Shown here piece after piece: positions 29,201 to 41,700 of a stretch of 64,000 bases of DNA (its first letter is position 1; every line of letters starts with the position of its first letter). The notes under the pieces are model-generated. The model saw only the letters and a list, made by a program, of their open reading frames with translations, was not told the DNA's origin and ran no database searches. This DNA is from Rhynochetos jubatus (taxonomy: Eukaryota; Chordata; Aves; Eurypygiformes; Rhynochetidae): assembly GCA_027574665.1 (NCBI GenBank), contig CM050657.1:24468700-24532699 (forward strand), read 5' to 3'. The translations under genes were made by a program, and so were the position numbers.

Positions 29201-30513
29201 AGAAGAGATAAAGAAGCAGCAAACAAGGCAGTCTCACAAATGCATAATGAGGTGGCCTACAAAAGTGAGCAGCCCACACTGGAAAATACAATGGCTGTTA
29301 GGACTATACTCCAAAAAAAGGAAACACAAAAGATGCAGCAAAATTCACACTGGCTGCATGTTGTTTTCAGTTCCTTAATCCAGTTGTGGAAGTTTATCTC
29401 ACTGGCACCAGTATACTGCCGCAGCTTTGCTCCTCTTTGATACAGAGGAGCCAGAGTCTTGCAGTGCATGGAGCTGAGCGGGGATTATGGCTGATCTGCA
29501 TTGCCACGGTGGCTCAGTCTGTTGGAATATGTTGCAAATCTGATATCTCATGTCAGAATGAATTGGGCACAGTCCCACCTATAGGAAGTTGTCCTGGTAC
29601 AACTGAAATCAGCAGTTTACCTGTTTGCTATTGGCTGGTTTTCATTAGTACTGACTGTGCAGAGCTACCTGTACACCTGCTTTTTTAGGGGAATAATAAA
29701 TATTAGCAATAAGCTGTATAATTTAGCGCACGTGTCTTACAGATATTAAAATACTGCTAAATCAAAACCTGCAGCATTTAGCTTTGAAAAGGCTAGATGC
29801 CTTTCAGGCCAGGAGCTTGTGTGCTCAGAAGTGGAACCCTCCCAGACGCGAGCCCGGGTGCTGTGTTGAGCCTCCGTAGCTGCGGCAGCACGCGTGCTGC
29901 CCACGTTGCTCCCTGGCCCTGTTCTCCCCTCTCCTTCCATCCCATCCCATTGCTCCCGTGTGCGCAGGTTGGGGCACGGATTGCTAGGCCAGCACAACTG
30001 CTCTGTCCTCCCCCTTGCTGTGCAGGAGCCCCAGCTTTCATTCGCACTTCGCATGTGCCACCTGAGCTGTGCCAGGGGGAATTTTTCTCCCTGCACAGCT
30101 GGTGGTAGCGAATAGAGTTCCCTTAATGTGAGACCAGGCATTTGGTTTTGCTTTTCACTGGGTTGTGTCAAAGTGCTTTAAATGAAGCAGGTCACGAGAA
30201 TAGGGTATTTGTTAGCTAAGCGCTAGAGGAAGAGAGGTATGCTGCAAACAGAAATAGAAGCTGTAAAGGTGAGGCAGGTGTCTTGGATTCAGGTTTGCTT
30301 TTAGGTTATGTCAGGAATTATCTTTGCATTCCGTATTTCACTCACATTATGAAATCCTACACTGCTTTCTGTCTTTCCCTTAAACCCTTAAATCTTTATG
30401 CTTGCTGGTCTTTCACTAGTATGATTTTCTTTAATTATAACATTAAAACTTGATTTTTATATGGTGTTACTAATTATTTAATGCTTGTACATAACAATGA
30501 GATAAGAAATAAA
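23287..30513. other. Non-coding stretch, 7.2 kb
   Basis: AT-rich with no recognised gene. It contains a T16 run at 25882-25897 and a locally GC- and CpG-richer patch at about 29805-30110. That patch has an open minus-strand frame of 141 codons (29746-30171) without recognisable homology. The patch is much weaker than the island at 11.3-12.1 kb and I do not call it a promoter. Confidence 0.5.
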
Positions 30514-31098
30514 TGTGGCCAGCAGGTCGAGGGAGGAGATTCTCCCCCTCTACTCTGCTCTTGTGAGACCTCACCTGGAGTGCTGTGTCCAGCTGTGGGG
30601 CCCCCAACGTGAGAAGGATATAGACCAGTTTGAGTGAGTCCAGAGGAGGGCATGAAGATGCTCAGAGGGCTGGAGCCCCTCTGCTATGGAGACAGGCTGA
30701 GAGAGTTGGGCTTGTACAGCCTGGAGAAGAGAAGGCTCTGGGGAGACCTTAGATTAGAGCATCTTCCAATGAATGAAGGAGGCCTACAAGAAAGCTGGAG
30801 GGGGACGTTTTACAAGGGCCTCTATTGACAGGACAGGGGGTAACGGGTTTAAATTGAAAGCAGGGAGATTTAAATTAGATATCAGGAAGAAGTCCTTCCC
30901 AGAGAGCGTGGTGAGGCACTGGGACAGGTTGCCCAGAGAAGCTGTGGGTGCCCCATCCCTGGCAGTGTCCAAGGCCAGGCTGGATGAGGCTTGGAGCAAC
31001 CTGGTCTGGTGGAGGGTGTCCCTGCCCATGGCAGGGGGTTGGAACTAGATGATCTCTAAGGTCCTTTCCAACCCAAACCATTCTGTGATTCTATGAAA
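30514..31098 (+). mobile_element. CR1 LINE, 5'-truncated with complete 3' end
   Basis: Sense-strand CR1 starting at the 'GTGGCCAGCAGG' block and running to the canonical 3' terminus, which carries two tail units (ATTCTGTG ATTCTATG, then AA). Readable coding remnants include EGMKMLRGLEPLCYGDRLRE, LGLYSLEKRRLWGDL and HWDRLPREAVGAPSLAV, interrupted by frameshifts and a short replaced segment around 30750-30775. The 5' truncation typical of target-primed reverse transcription is evident. No clear target-site duplication is seen, which is normal for CR1. Confidence 0.97.
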
Positions 31099-34000
31099 CA
31101 TGTTAACAGAAAGACTGGAATGCTGAGCTCTGGCAGCTACTCGTGTAATAACCCCAGGGCTGGGTAGGATGGTGGAGTACTCGACAGCTTAAATTGTGCT
31201 GCTGAAAGAAGCTCAAGTAATCTGTCAGGGTGCTAGTCCCCCACCAGATTTGAGGGACTGCAGTGGAGTTGACTATGAAGTTCTCATCCCTTAAGACAGG
31301 GAAATGGATCCCTGTTGCTATTCCTGCTGGAGCTCAAACATCTACGAAACACAGTGGAAATTTCCTTTCTTTGAGAACTGGGCCAGAAAAATTCTTACAT
31401 TCAGAAACAATGCAAGAAGTGAAGTTTGACACAGAAAACGTACTCAAGTTAGAAATGGAAATGAATGTACTTAGCCATGAAAGAGTCTCTGGAGCTATAC
31501 AAATCCAGAAATAGATGCCTTTATTTTTATATCACGAAGTAACTCTTGCCTCATGTTCCTCTTGGTAATTGTCGAGGATTTCTGTAACTCCTGGTTCCTC
31601 TGACAGAAAAAAGTTGAAGACCAGATGGGACTGATGGATGCCATCCTCCAAATCACACATGATAATGCAGCAAGTAGGAGCTTCTTCACAGTGATAGCCC
31701 ATAAATAGTTGGTTCGTGTCAATGGGAAAACTGATTTCACAATACCTGTCTGCTGGATAACACTTAGAAAATAATCCATTTGCACTCCAGATTTTTTTTG
31801 GAGTGTTTGTGTTTTTGTGTTTGGTTTTGTTTTGGTTTTTTTTTTAAATATAAAAGTGGAAGAAGGTAATATGAAAAGCTGGCAGGACAGATCACTAAAT
31901 TTCATGTAGCTGCGTTTAATAAGGGTGAGTAAGAGAGACTTTGAATCACTGATTATTTAGCAGCAGGATGAGTCCCATCCCAATTCTTTGTGGCTCTACA
32001 GGATCCTAAAGGGACTTTTCCACTGCTCAGCAGTATTTGTGTCAACTTCTCATGCTGGCCTGGCCTGGAATTCTCCCCAAAACATACAGAATTTCATCTG
32101 CTGTTCGACACACTGACCTTTCTCCTCACTTCAAGAAAATCCCCGTTTGCTTCCCATTTGAAGAAATCTGAAAAAGGCACAGATGAAGTTCAGCCAGACA
32201 TCTATGACAATAAAAATGTCTAGAAAAGTCTTGGGCAAACACTGCCTTTTCTGTATTAATTAGAAAAGCAGATTTATTTCATGACTAATTCCTTAAATTT
32301 ATCTAGTTTTTCATATGCAAGAGTTTCAAATGAGAGAATTTGTATTTCACGTGGGGAGTGAATGAAAGAATGTCAGCAATGCAGCTTGAAGTTCAGGTCA
32401 GCCAAACCTCTCCTTGTTACTGATGTGCTGGAACTCCTTGTAGTCGCCAGGAGAAGGAGCCCAGCAAGTAGAGCCAAAGTTAACCTGTCCCATCACACAG
32501 TGAACTGCAGAGTTAAAAGCTCTATTTTCTGTCTGTTTCAGTAGGTTTATGAGATGAAACAGGTAGCAAAATGTTCTTTTTGGATGTTCTATATGAGTTT
32601 ATGTTAGTGAGCTGATCAGAAAGGACAATTTTCTGATTTCGGTTGTCGACTTCCCATGGAGACTTGAGACAAGGGCTAGTAAAAAGGCAACCTGTTGTAA
32701 TGCTGCAGAGGCTTTACAAGGGAAGGGTGCTCTCGACGTGGATTTGTAGGCCTTCCCTGGCACAAGCACCTTTCATTGTTTTGATCAAGTCACCACTCTA
32801 CAGGGTACACATATGGCATGATTTTCTAACTGGAAATATGTCAGACAAGACTAAAGGATCTGTGACTGCTGTGTTCATAAAGGTCAAATTGTTCTCATTA
32901 GAGAGGAAATAACTGTGTTCAAAACTCCTCATTATTTTACTGGAAAGGTTTGCTCGTTTCGGATGCTTCTGGAGAAGTCCTTTGTAACTAATGGGTACAA
33001 GCATGCTTCTTGGTAGGAACACTAGCTTCTCCCTTTCCCCTACCACCCTGATCTGAAGTGCAATCAAGTAAGTTTTAATTTGGAAGTGCTCTCAGATTTC
33101 AGTTTTTGCTGTGTATGTTTGCCAAGTTGGTACTGGGACAGCTTATCCAAACCAACATGGAAAACGTTAGATACACTGGTGAAACTTTTATAAGCTTTTT
33201 AATATTTCTGTTTATTTAATCTAGTAAAAGTTGGTGGGGTTTATATGAAACAAAAGCGTAACATGTCTTATGCTCATAGTGTAGGCTTTCAAGTCGCTAA
33301 TAAGCGTATGTTATGGCTTCCAGAGAAATAAAAAGCGACCAGAATCTGCACCACAAATGAAGTCTCTAAAAGCCTCGCTTTAACGTTTCTTGCCTTTGAG
33401 CCTATGAGATGCGTAGCTTCTGTCGGGTTCAGGTACAGCCAGAGGGGAAGCTTTTTGTTACATCAACAGCCTGAATAGATTATCATTATAGATTAAGCCT
33501 TGTTTTTTAGGCATATAAAAAATGAGTGGAAGTGATGGTGGAAATAGAAATGCTGTTAAATCCCTCCAATGATGTAGAATATTTAGTGTCAATTCCTTGA
33601 GGAAATAATCTGTTTACCCTTTCCGTGAAGATTTATTTGAACGGAGCTAGTATCCTTGTGCCTTACAGTTGTCTCTGTGTTGTGTTGCACATCAGTGTTC
33701 TGTGTTGTCTCACAGTGTGTAAGGGGACAGAAGAGTGTCACACAAATGTTTGTGTGAAACTAGCATGGTCAACCTCCCAGCACCCAGGTAAATTCTGTAT
33801 GCAGAGAACAGTACAATAACTCTAAACCAGATAGATACTTATCTTATTCAGCTTCCTTTCAGACAATTACTATTTTAAGGAATGTAATTTCTTTGGAGGC
33901 AGAACAAAAAAATAGTGGTTGTCAATACAGGGAATTGAAAATGAGAAGGTGTAAGGATACCATGTACAGTTTCCCGTTACGCTTCAAACAGCTGTTGAAA

Positions 34001-37000
34001 GGATGTAGCTCAGTTCCCCTTCAGGTCTAGTGATGGTGTGTGTGATCACTTGGTGAGGTTGATCACGTAGTTGCTCCTAAGGAAAAATAATGTAGGGGGA
34101 AAGAAAAAAATGTGATTTCCATCAGATCAGTGAAATGATGTGATTCATTGAACCCTGGCTGCCCATTTATGAGACAAATGCAAGGAAGGAAATGGGAAGC
34201 TGCAGATGACAATACGTGCATGGAGGGATGTAGGGATGGAAGTGAACTGCCCTTTTGGCAACTGGCTCGCAACATGAAACTGTGCCGTCAGTGGAGGGAG
34301 TCTCAAAGAAAACGAAGCTGTGGGATTTTGGGTTCTTTCACTCTGAATTCAAATAGAGTAGGAAAAATGGTTGGAGAACTGAGATGGAGAAAATACAAGG
34401 ACACTGATTTTTTGAAGAATCTGTATACAGAGCAGTAGGGGAAAAGATTTCTAGAAAATAAGACTTGAGTGGAAGTGATAATCGGTCTGTAGCTCCTGTA
34501 TTTGCTCTGCCTAGATGACAGATGTTTCTAGTCACATAGTGCAGCTGCACTTGCTCAGTTTCTACATCTAGAACACAAGCACATTCAGCCTTTAGCTCTA
34601 AACACAAAGAATTCTCAAGAGTATCAAGGAAACTGAGGTTAGTTGTTTTCTTGCATGCATGTGCATGCCTTTCTTTCATGAAGAAGGGATCACCTCTAGA
34701 ATTTAATAAAGAAAAGTCTGTTTCCACTATTTTGTGTCTCAAAACTGTGGATGTAAAGAATGCCTATCGTGTGCACTGGGAAGTGTAAGCCTTGGGAATG
34801 GGAGTGCCTGTAGGCACTTAGTGCAAAATACATCAGTATTTCGCAGTGTCAGCTGGAGGAAGCTTGATCAGACCTGTGACATTGTCCCATACCTTATCCC
34901 AGCCCTTTTGCCCGGTGTGCAGTGGTGTATTGTAGGGGAAGGGCAGAGCCCACCGTAGCTCTCTGTCTTACGAGTTTTTCATTGCTACCCATCTGACTGT
35001 GGCAATAATGAGACACTGCTGTCTCAGTCTGTAGCTCCTCCCTTCCCTCTTTGTGAGGTAAATTCAGGTAGAAATACAGAGACAGAGGTATACCAGGTAC
35101 AAAGAAAGGAGTATCTTTGCAGTTTTAATGGTCCCTCTTGCATATCTGTGCAAGGATATAAAATAATGACACTAGATAACTAAGAGGATTTTACCACTTT
35201 ATTTTGAAGATCCAAAGTTCTCAAAAGTTAAGATACTCAAAGCAGATTTCTGACATGCTGTTGGCTATGTTTCACTGACTGGCCTTTCTGCCCATCTTTG
35301 GTTTGAATCGAACAATGCAGCAAATCATGTCACCCTTGAAATTTTTAGTGAGGGAATAGATTTGGATAGATGGGGAGAGCCACGCAGTACTGAGGTTGAT
35401 GTGGTATTGGAAGGTGCATCAAGGAGACAAGAGAGGTATTTGTGCATGGATGGACTTGAATGAAAATAAAAAGAACATGTTTTTGGGTGGGATAGCAATA
35501 GTAATGGATACCTCTGCTCCCCCGCCCTTCTGCATGCTTACGGCAGGGGCTTTAAGCAGTTTTGTCTGTATGATGGTGAAGAGATCCTATGCTGACTTCT
35601 CTAGTTCATGCACACTGGTTGCTCAGGAGAAGTTTCTTTGACCTTCATGGACCCTGCTGCACTGCTTTAAGGCTCAAGAATCAGGAAATATGTGCCTTTT
35701 CCTGTCATAACAGGTGTCTTTATTCTCCCCTTTACTTCATTATGGCATATATCACCACCTCTGGCCTAAGTATTTTGATGTCTGTCTGACAGTGAGTAAA
35801 GAGCATTCTTTAGCATTTTTAGGTTATACAATACTTGAAAGTTAAGGCTTCTTTCGAAATGAAAGTATTTTTTTGTCTTCTACAGTTGGTGGTGTGTGAG
35901 TGTTGCTTTTCTACCCATGTCAAGCATTAAGGAAGAGAAGGAGACGTGTGTTCTTCTTGGTTTTGTAAAATACTGCACAACATCTATTAAGGATAAAGGA
36001 GTAAAAAAAGAAAAGAAATTTCTTACTGCTGTCAAGACTTTTGCTTATGTTGTGAGCACAATGTTAGCCACTGTATCTGCATAAATTATAATCGTCGTGT
36101 AAGTGAGACAAGGCATTCTGAATAACTTTGCAGAAAGCACGTTATTTTTTGTTTTGTTAGGACAATTCTGATGCGTTCTTTTAAAAATATAAGTGATGAA
36201 AAACTAAAAGAAAATATAAATAGAAAGGTCTTATGGCCTTATTAAAGTCTCTCTGATGTCTAGGGTATCTCTGGCTACCCTTACTACCTGTGGGGATACA
36301 GATGAATTAAGCATGTCATCATTAGGATTAATTCATTGCCTTAGGTCCACTTTGTGTCTTCCAATCTTTTCTCAAATGGTTTTGGGCAGGATACTACCAT
36401 TATCAATATACATCGGCTTTGAAGTGGTCATTGGTTCAGTTTAACCTCTTAAGTGTATCAAAGGCCAATTAATAATGAATAGGCTGAAATCAAGAAGTAA
36501 TTCTCATTCCCATCTTTCAAAAATACCTCTTCCTTTTCAGTTACGTGTCTGTATGCTTAATGCTTCAGGCTGACAATGACAGGAATGGAAAGAACTCCAA
36601 CTCTGCCATTATTATACTGTTCCAACCTCAACTTAAACGGTGCTACTGTGTTCCTTCCAGAGTTAGGCTCCCTTGAAAGAGTTAGGGTAGTGTTCCTTTG
36701 AATGCCAAATCAATACCAATAACCTGTAGAGTTCTCAAGCTCATGCAGGCTATGACAAAATCCGTTTTATTCTTGGTGATTTGCTGTCAACAATCTGTAG
36801 TTCATAAAGAAACTCTACTCTGAACTTGTAGATTTTTTCCTGGATAGAAAGTACTCATTATGTTTTATAGTGGTTAGACTTTCCCACGTAGCTCTGAGTA
36901 TTATAGTGCCTACAGAAAGTGATTGCATTTTAAGTTTAGCAGAGGAATAGATGGTAGTTGTTTCTTTCAAGTCAGTTTAGCACAGAGCACTTAGAACAGC

Positions 37001-37940
37001 AAAGGCATATTTCCATTGTTGAGAAAGCTTTATGTCTAGCTATGGGTAGTGGCAGTTGAATATGCTGGAAGAAAGGCAAAAAAAAAAAAATACTGAAGAA
37101 AAAATTTAATAGTATTAACAACCTCAAAATAAGTGGGGCCCTGTTCTTTAGAAAACAATTTGGATAATAAAACTTCACTGCAATATGCATGATTGTATAA
37201 AAATAAATCGTAACAAAGCCTATTTAAGTGATCTTGCAAATATGTCCACGGCCTTTCTACAGTTTCCAGAATGTCCGCAGGCAAAGCTTTGGGAGGGTGA
37301 ATAGAAACTGTAGGATGAATTTGGTAAGAGTGTGAAAGTCTATTAACCGTTCTGTTCGTCCAGATCTACGCTGCTGTGGCACAACTGTGTTAAGGTACAG
37401 GAACCTGCATGTACTGCTTTGTACTAAGGGCGGTCCTGGTTCCTTTGACACCACAGTAAGAAAGGCATGGTCATTCACGGGTGGTTGACTGATTCACGCT
37501 GTCAACAAGATAGTAGAAAAGAGGATTGCAACTGTATGTCCCTTCTGATACCAGAAACGCTGGTGTGTGCAGCACTGGATGAGACCCTTCACATCGATCA
37601 CGGCATGCTGCATGGGTCCCATCAGGGGCGAGGTTCACCAGCCTCACTGTCCATGTCTTCAGACAATTCCTCCAAGTTAAGCTTGGCAGCTTTAGTCTTT
37701 TACCTTTTCAATACTGAAGTTCCTGGTACACCGAAGTTCAGCGAGAGCATTATCCTCTTGCACATCTCCATAGGAACAAGTTCTTACGAGCAGTACACAC
37801 AGGTGATGCTGTTAAAGGCAGTGCATACTAATGTCACAGTATGTGCTTGGGTCATATAGCAGTCACTCATGCTAATGCACAGGTCTCCACAGTCAAGGAC
37901 TGTGGTTAAATATTTGCCTACGTTCTGCCTGAAATCACTA
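31099..37940. other. Non-coding stretch, 6.8 kb
   Basis: No recognised gene. It includes a T/G-rich low-complexity patch at about 31792-31846, an A11-12 run near 37079, and TGCATG-rich short stretches at 34652-34668. One splice-bounded open stretch is noted separately at 33716-33787. Confidence 0.5.
33716..33787 (+). other. Candidate 72-nt exon, plus strand
   Basis: Acceptor GTGTTGTCTCACAG before 33716, donor CACCCAG|GTAAAT at 33787/33788. The enclosed 72 nt is a multiple of three, and the frame beginning after two bases is open, reading CKGTEECHTNVCVKLAWSTS and then QHP. Three cysteines in 12 residues look domain-like, but I recognise no family. The same frame is open for 64 codons around it, so it is not bounded only by splice sites. 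Low confidence without transcripts. Confidence 0.12.
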
Positions 37941-38002
37941 TCTCCTCGTTACAATGTCTTCTTTGGTGGCCCACTACAGATACTGCTATTATAATGAGGA
38001 GA
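37941..38002. other. Imperfect hairpin, 15-bp arms
   Basis: The arm TCTCCTCGTTACAAT (37941-37955) pairs with ATTATAATGAGGAGA (37988-38002): 13 Watson-Crick pairs, one G-U wobble and one mismatch around a 32-nt loop. The size is like a small precursor hairpin. No known microRNA sequence is recognised. It sits just before the LINE fossil at 38.1 kb. Confidence 0.4.
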
Positions 38003-38084
38003 AAAGCAAGTGTGATGCATTCACAAAAGTAAAAACGGTCTAAGCAATGCATAAACTCGGAAGTTTGACCTCAGTGATATTCAA

Positions 38085-38790
38085 AGACTGTTTTGGATGA
38101 AAGAGTAATCAAGGTTTCGGAGGTAAATGGAATAACATGCAATATAGTTTCATCAAGTGCAGGTTTTTCCGACTAATTTAATATCTTGATAAGATAGCTG
38201 ACGACTTAAACAAGGGTAATGCAATGAACCTATATTTAAGCAAAGTATTTTATAAAGTTCCTCAAGGGAAATTATTACTAGGGAATGAGAAAATAGGGAT
38301 TAATTCAAAAACTGTGAGGTGCATAAAATCTTGTTGGAGTCAAAGCTTCAGTGAATTATATTGAAGGGAAAGTTCCCAGACTGAAGAGAAGTTACTAGTG
38401 CTGTTTCTCAAGGTTTGGTCTGGAGAGCAATCCTGTCTAATATTCAGTTAGTGACCTTGTTACAAAAACGAATTGGGTGCAATTACAAAATTTGTGGCTC
38501 ACACCAAGTCAGAAAGTATTACCAATTTTGGAGGAGGACTGGGTCGTAATTTAGGAAGGATTAGATGGATTTAAGAGAATAATTCTTTCTTTCCAGTCTT
38601 CCTCCAATACTGGCAATACTTTCTCATTTTGTCATCCACAAATTTTATATGACCTTGTAGACTTGACTAATGGAAATGGAATGAAGTTTAATTGTACAAA
38701 GTCAAACACTCAGAGACTAATTACAATAACTTTTGCTGTGAGGTGGAACCTCGTAATTTGAAGGTGGCTATTTCATAGGTTGTAAAATGC
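38085..38790 (+). mobile_element. Ancient CR1-like LINE fossil, reverse-transcriptase region
   Basis: A very old non-LTR retrotransposon copy in sense orientation. Translating across stops gives the order of RT motifs: TYI-AKYFIKFLK (family-typical VYLDFSKAFDTVPHK) near 38228-38266, VSQGLVWRAILSN (GVPQGSVLGPVLFN) near 38405-38445, ITKFVAHTKSESITNFGG (LSKFADDTKLGG, the YADD/FADD catalytic box region) near 38480-38534, and MKFNCTKSNT (LMKFNKGKCKVLH) near 38680-38710. In the A(D)D box, D-D is replaced by A-H, and many stops occur, so it is inactive. The 5' and 3' limits are soft. The element is interrupted by an inverted duplication of its own FADD segment (38593-38647). Confidence 0.7.
38485..38647. 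repeat. Inverted repeat inside the LINE fossil (55-58 bp arms)
   Basis: The plus-strand segment 38485-38542 and the reverse complement of 38593-38647 match at roughly 85 percent with a 2-base gap, separated by a 50-base spacer. Both arms are versions of the same RT segment: the left arm reads KFVAHTKSES in sense, and the right arm on the minus strand reads KFVDDK, which is closer to the family FADD(T)K box. The arms can fold into a long stem. Confidence 0.85.
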
Positions 38791-41700
38791 TGGAGTTGGA
38801 TGATGAGAGTATATGTCTGGGTACATGTACCATGTTGGGGTCTGGAGCTGGTGAACCGAACTTCCACCTAATCCTACACATCAACATAAGTGAGAGACTA
38901 TCAAGAAAAAGTTGCCTAAGAAGTCTGTTCTGTGATGGACAATGGTTACGAAAATGACAAGTCCATCTATTCTTTCTTCAGTAGGACTGTGACTGGAGAT
39001 GGTTAGTTCAAAGAGTACCTTATTCTGAATATTCTAATCGGGAAGCATGAATAAGCTGCAGCTCAGTTGTGCTGTTACTCAGACTCGTAACTGTAACATC
39101 CTAAGTAATTTCAGCTTTCTGTGGCTGACATTGTCAGGGTCTTCTATGACGTATGTGTCCATTTTTGTGTACTTAAGAACCAGTTGGTAGCTGAGACGTT
39201 ACTCTCACAACCATGAGGTTACCAGAAGATTTGGTTGGGGAAAAAAATTTATGTCTTTTTTTAAAGAGGAAGATCGATGTCAACAGTGGTTTGTCATAGC
39301 TGCTGGCCTCAACCGGTGAGCTGTCTTTATGTTTACATTCCTTAGTGAAAAATGCAGCTAAATCGGGAGTGAAGTTTTGAGGTCTTATTTCATGAGAATA
39401 TTAGCGAGAAGACTGCTTTTAGAAAGTAAAATTTCCTTTCAGTAATGATTTCATGGTGTTATTTGTGGCCTGTTAGTTTTTCTTAAACAAGTGCCAGCGT
39501 GAAGATAAATTACATTGTTAGAAAAGCCTTTATATTGCTGAGAATGAAGATTAGCCAACGTATCTCATATTCCCTTTCAGTCATGGTAACACATGGTATT
39601 TGTGCAAGGGAGATATTATTATATGAGGTTGGTTATTTTGAGGCAGACCCAGGCCCACAGATATGAGAACTTCGCTAGTTCTTTTAATAATAATTTTTAA
39701 ATGTCATTAAAATGATAATTTTGGTAACTGGAAACCCATGTTTACCCAAGACACTGGAACACATGATCTCTTGTACTTTATCTAATACTGATAGCTCATT
39801 GAACATATGAAATATATTGTTTTGAGAGTACTTGAGATGACGTAGAATGAATTTTTAAAATGAAGCACACAGTGAATCAGTCACAAACTGGTTGTTTCTA
39901 AGGTCATAACATTCATAATACTGCTTGGAATAATTTAAAACCTGCTATTGCTGTGATGACCTTTTACCTGTCTGCTGCATTTTCACAGGTGTCTAAAACC
40001 CCATTATTTTTCTTACTAAATATCTCTGCTGATACTTGCCGTTCAGTATTTTGTATTGTGAAGTTTTTGTGCTTACAGTAAGGCCACAGACAGACTGACT
40101 AACTTGTGTTCTAAAAAGGGTTGAGCCTAGAAAAGGTCAAATTGCAGTGAAGTCGGCTAGTGAATGGTGTACCTAACAAGTGCTAGCATATACTGTCAAA
40201 TTACTTTGCCAGTACACAGTATGTAGCTAGGCAGCCTTTGTCTATATCATCCTCACAAAATTCTCACTGAACTCTGTTTACTGCCACACATTAAAAATAA
40301 ATGCCATAGAGCCCTGATAAAGCTAGAGAGCCGAACACTGAGGAATTAAAAATGCCACAGCAAAGTGAAATCTGAGTGTATATAAACTGAAGTGTTTCTA
40401 AAAGTAAAAATTTGATCAAGTGTACTCAGTTTTCCATGGGAACAGGCTCAGACTTGGTACCAGAGATGTTGCCTTGCTGAGTTTCATTCTCTGCTCCAAA
40501 AAATGTCCTTGCTCGGGATCCTCCAAAGAATTTTTGCAAGTAAATAAAAATACTATAAAATTTTCAGAACATGTTCATAGAAATGCCAAGGCCATGTTTC
40601 ATTTGACCTTCAAAAGGAAACTTCCCAAAACCCAAAGAAAATTTCAGGTATGGAAAACCTGACTGCCCGCTTAACCTTTCAGAACACGCTGGCGATAGGA
40701 ATATGATAATGAAAAGGACTAAGTAATCCCTGACAAAGTTATCTCAACCATCTATAATGGTATAATACAGGCCATTACTGCTGCTGTAAGCGTTGTATTG
40801 GGCGCTACTATAAATGCTAACTGGTTATATAAAGGTTTTTATAAGGTTCTAAATTAGACCATTATCTGAATGTACATATTAGGGAGTAGGTATTCAGTAG
40901 GGTATATTGCCTTTCTACATCATAAATTTTTATCCATCTCATCTTCATACATTATATTAACAAATGTAAGGTTTCTTAAAGCTTTTTGAGAACTTCAGTC
41001 AGGTGATAGTCTGGTATCCCACTCACACAAGCCGTTCCACTGTCCTGGGCAAAGCTATTTCAGTGAGAAGCTGCTCATCAGGGTCAAAATGGGATCCTAC
41101 TATAGCTCATGAATTGCAAGGCTTTTGATATTGCTGGGGTAATTAATTAAGATTAGAAGTGCATAATTTGAGAGAGAGCGTAACAGGAACAGTAGTGAAG
41201 TCCATCCTGGATTTGTGTTTAATCTCTTTCACCGTAGGAACAGAAGAAGTAGTGGTTTGTATTGATAACTTGTAGAAATCATTATGGGATATTGGTGGCT
41301 TTGAGCAATTGTGTTAGACAACAGCCAAGAAATATTGGAGACTTTGAGAAGCCGAAATGTAGTTCTTAAGTAAAGGGGTGAAATGCCTGTAACCTATCCA
41401 GGGATGTTCCAGCCAGAAGGGGAACCGACTTCTGCAGGTACAGCTGCCTCAAAGAAAACTTGGCACTAGAAACAAGCCCCCTCCTGCTTTGCTAGAGTTC
41501 CCCTTCCCTGCTGCAGATGCTGAGTGTCTTGGGCACAGTGACTGTCAAACTCGCTTTGTGCAAGTGCCAAAATGCTTTTTGTTCCGCCATCTATTCTGAA
41601 GAGACAGAAGCAGGAGTTCCAGAACTCAGCCTATTTTGTGCCTGGGAAGGGAAATCTGTGGGCCTTTTCCCAGTATGCTAGAACACAGGACTTAAAATTT

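Noticed and set aside
29746..30171. 141-codon minus-strand frame in a GC-richer patch
   Set aside because: No recognisable domain, overlapping open frames on the plus strand, and no convincing splice or promoter context.
37467..37859. 130-codon plus-strand frame
   Set aside because: No family resemblance and no splice or start context. The length is within chance for the window.
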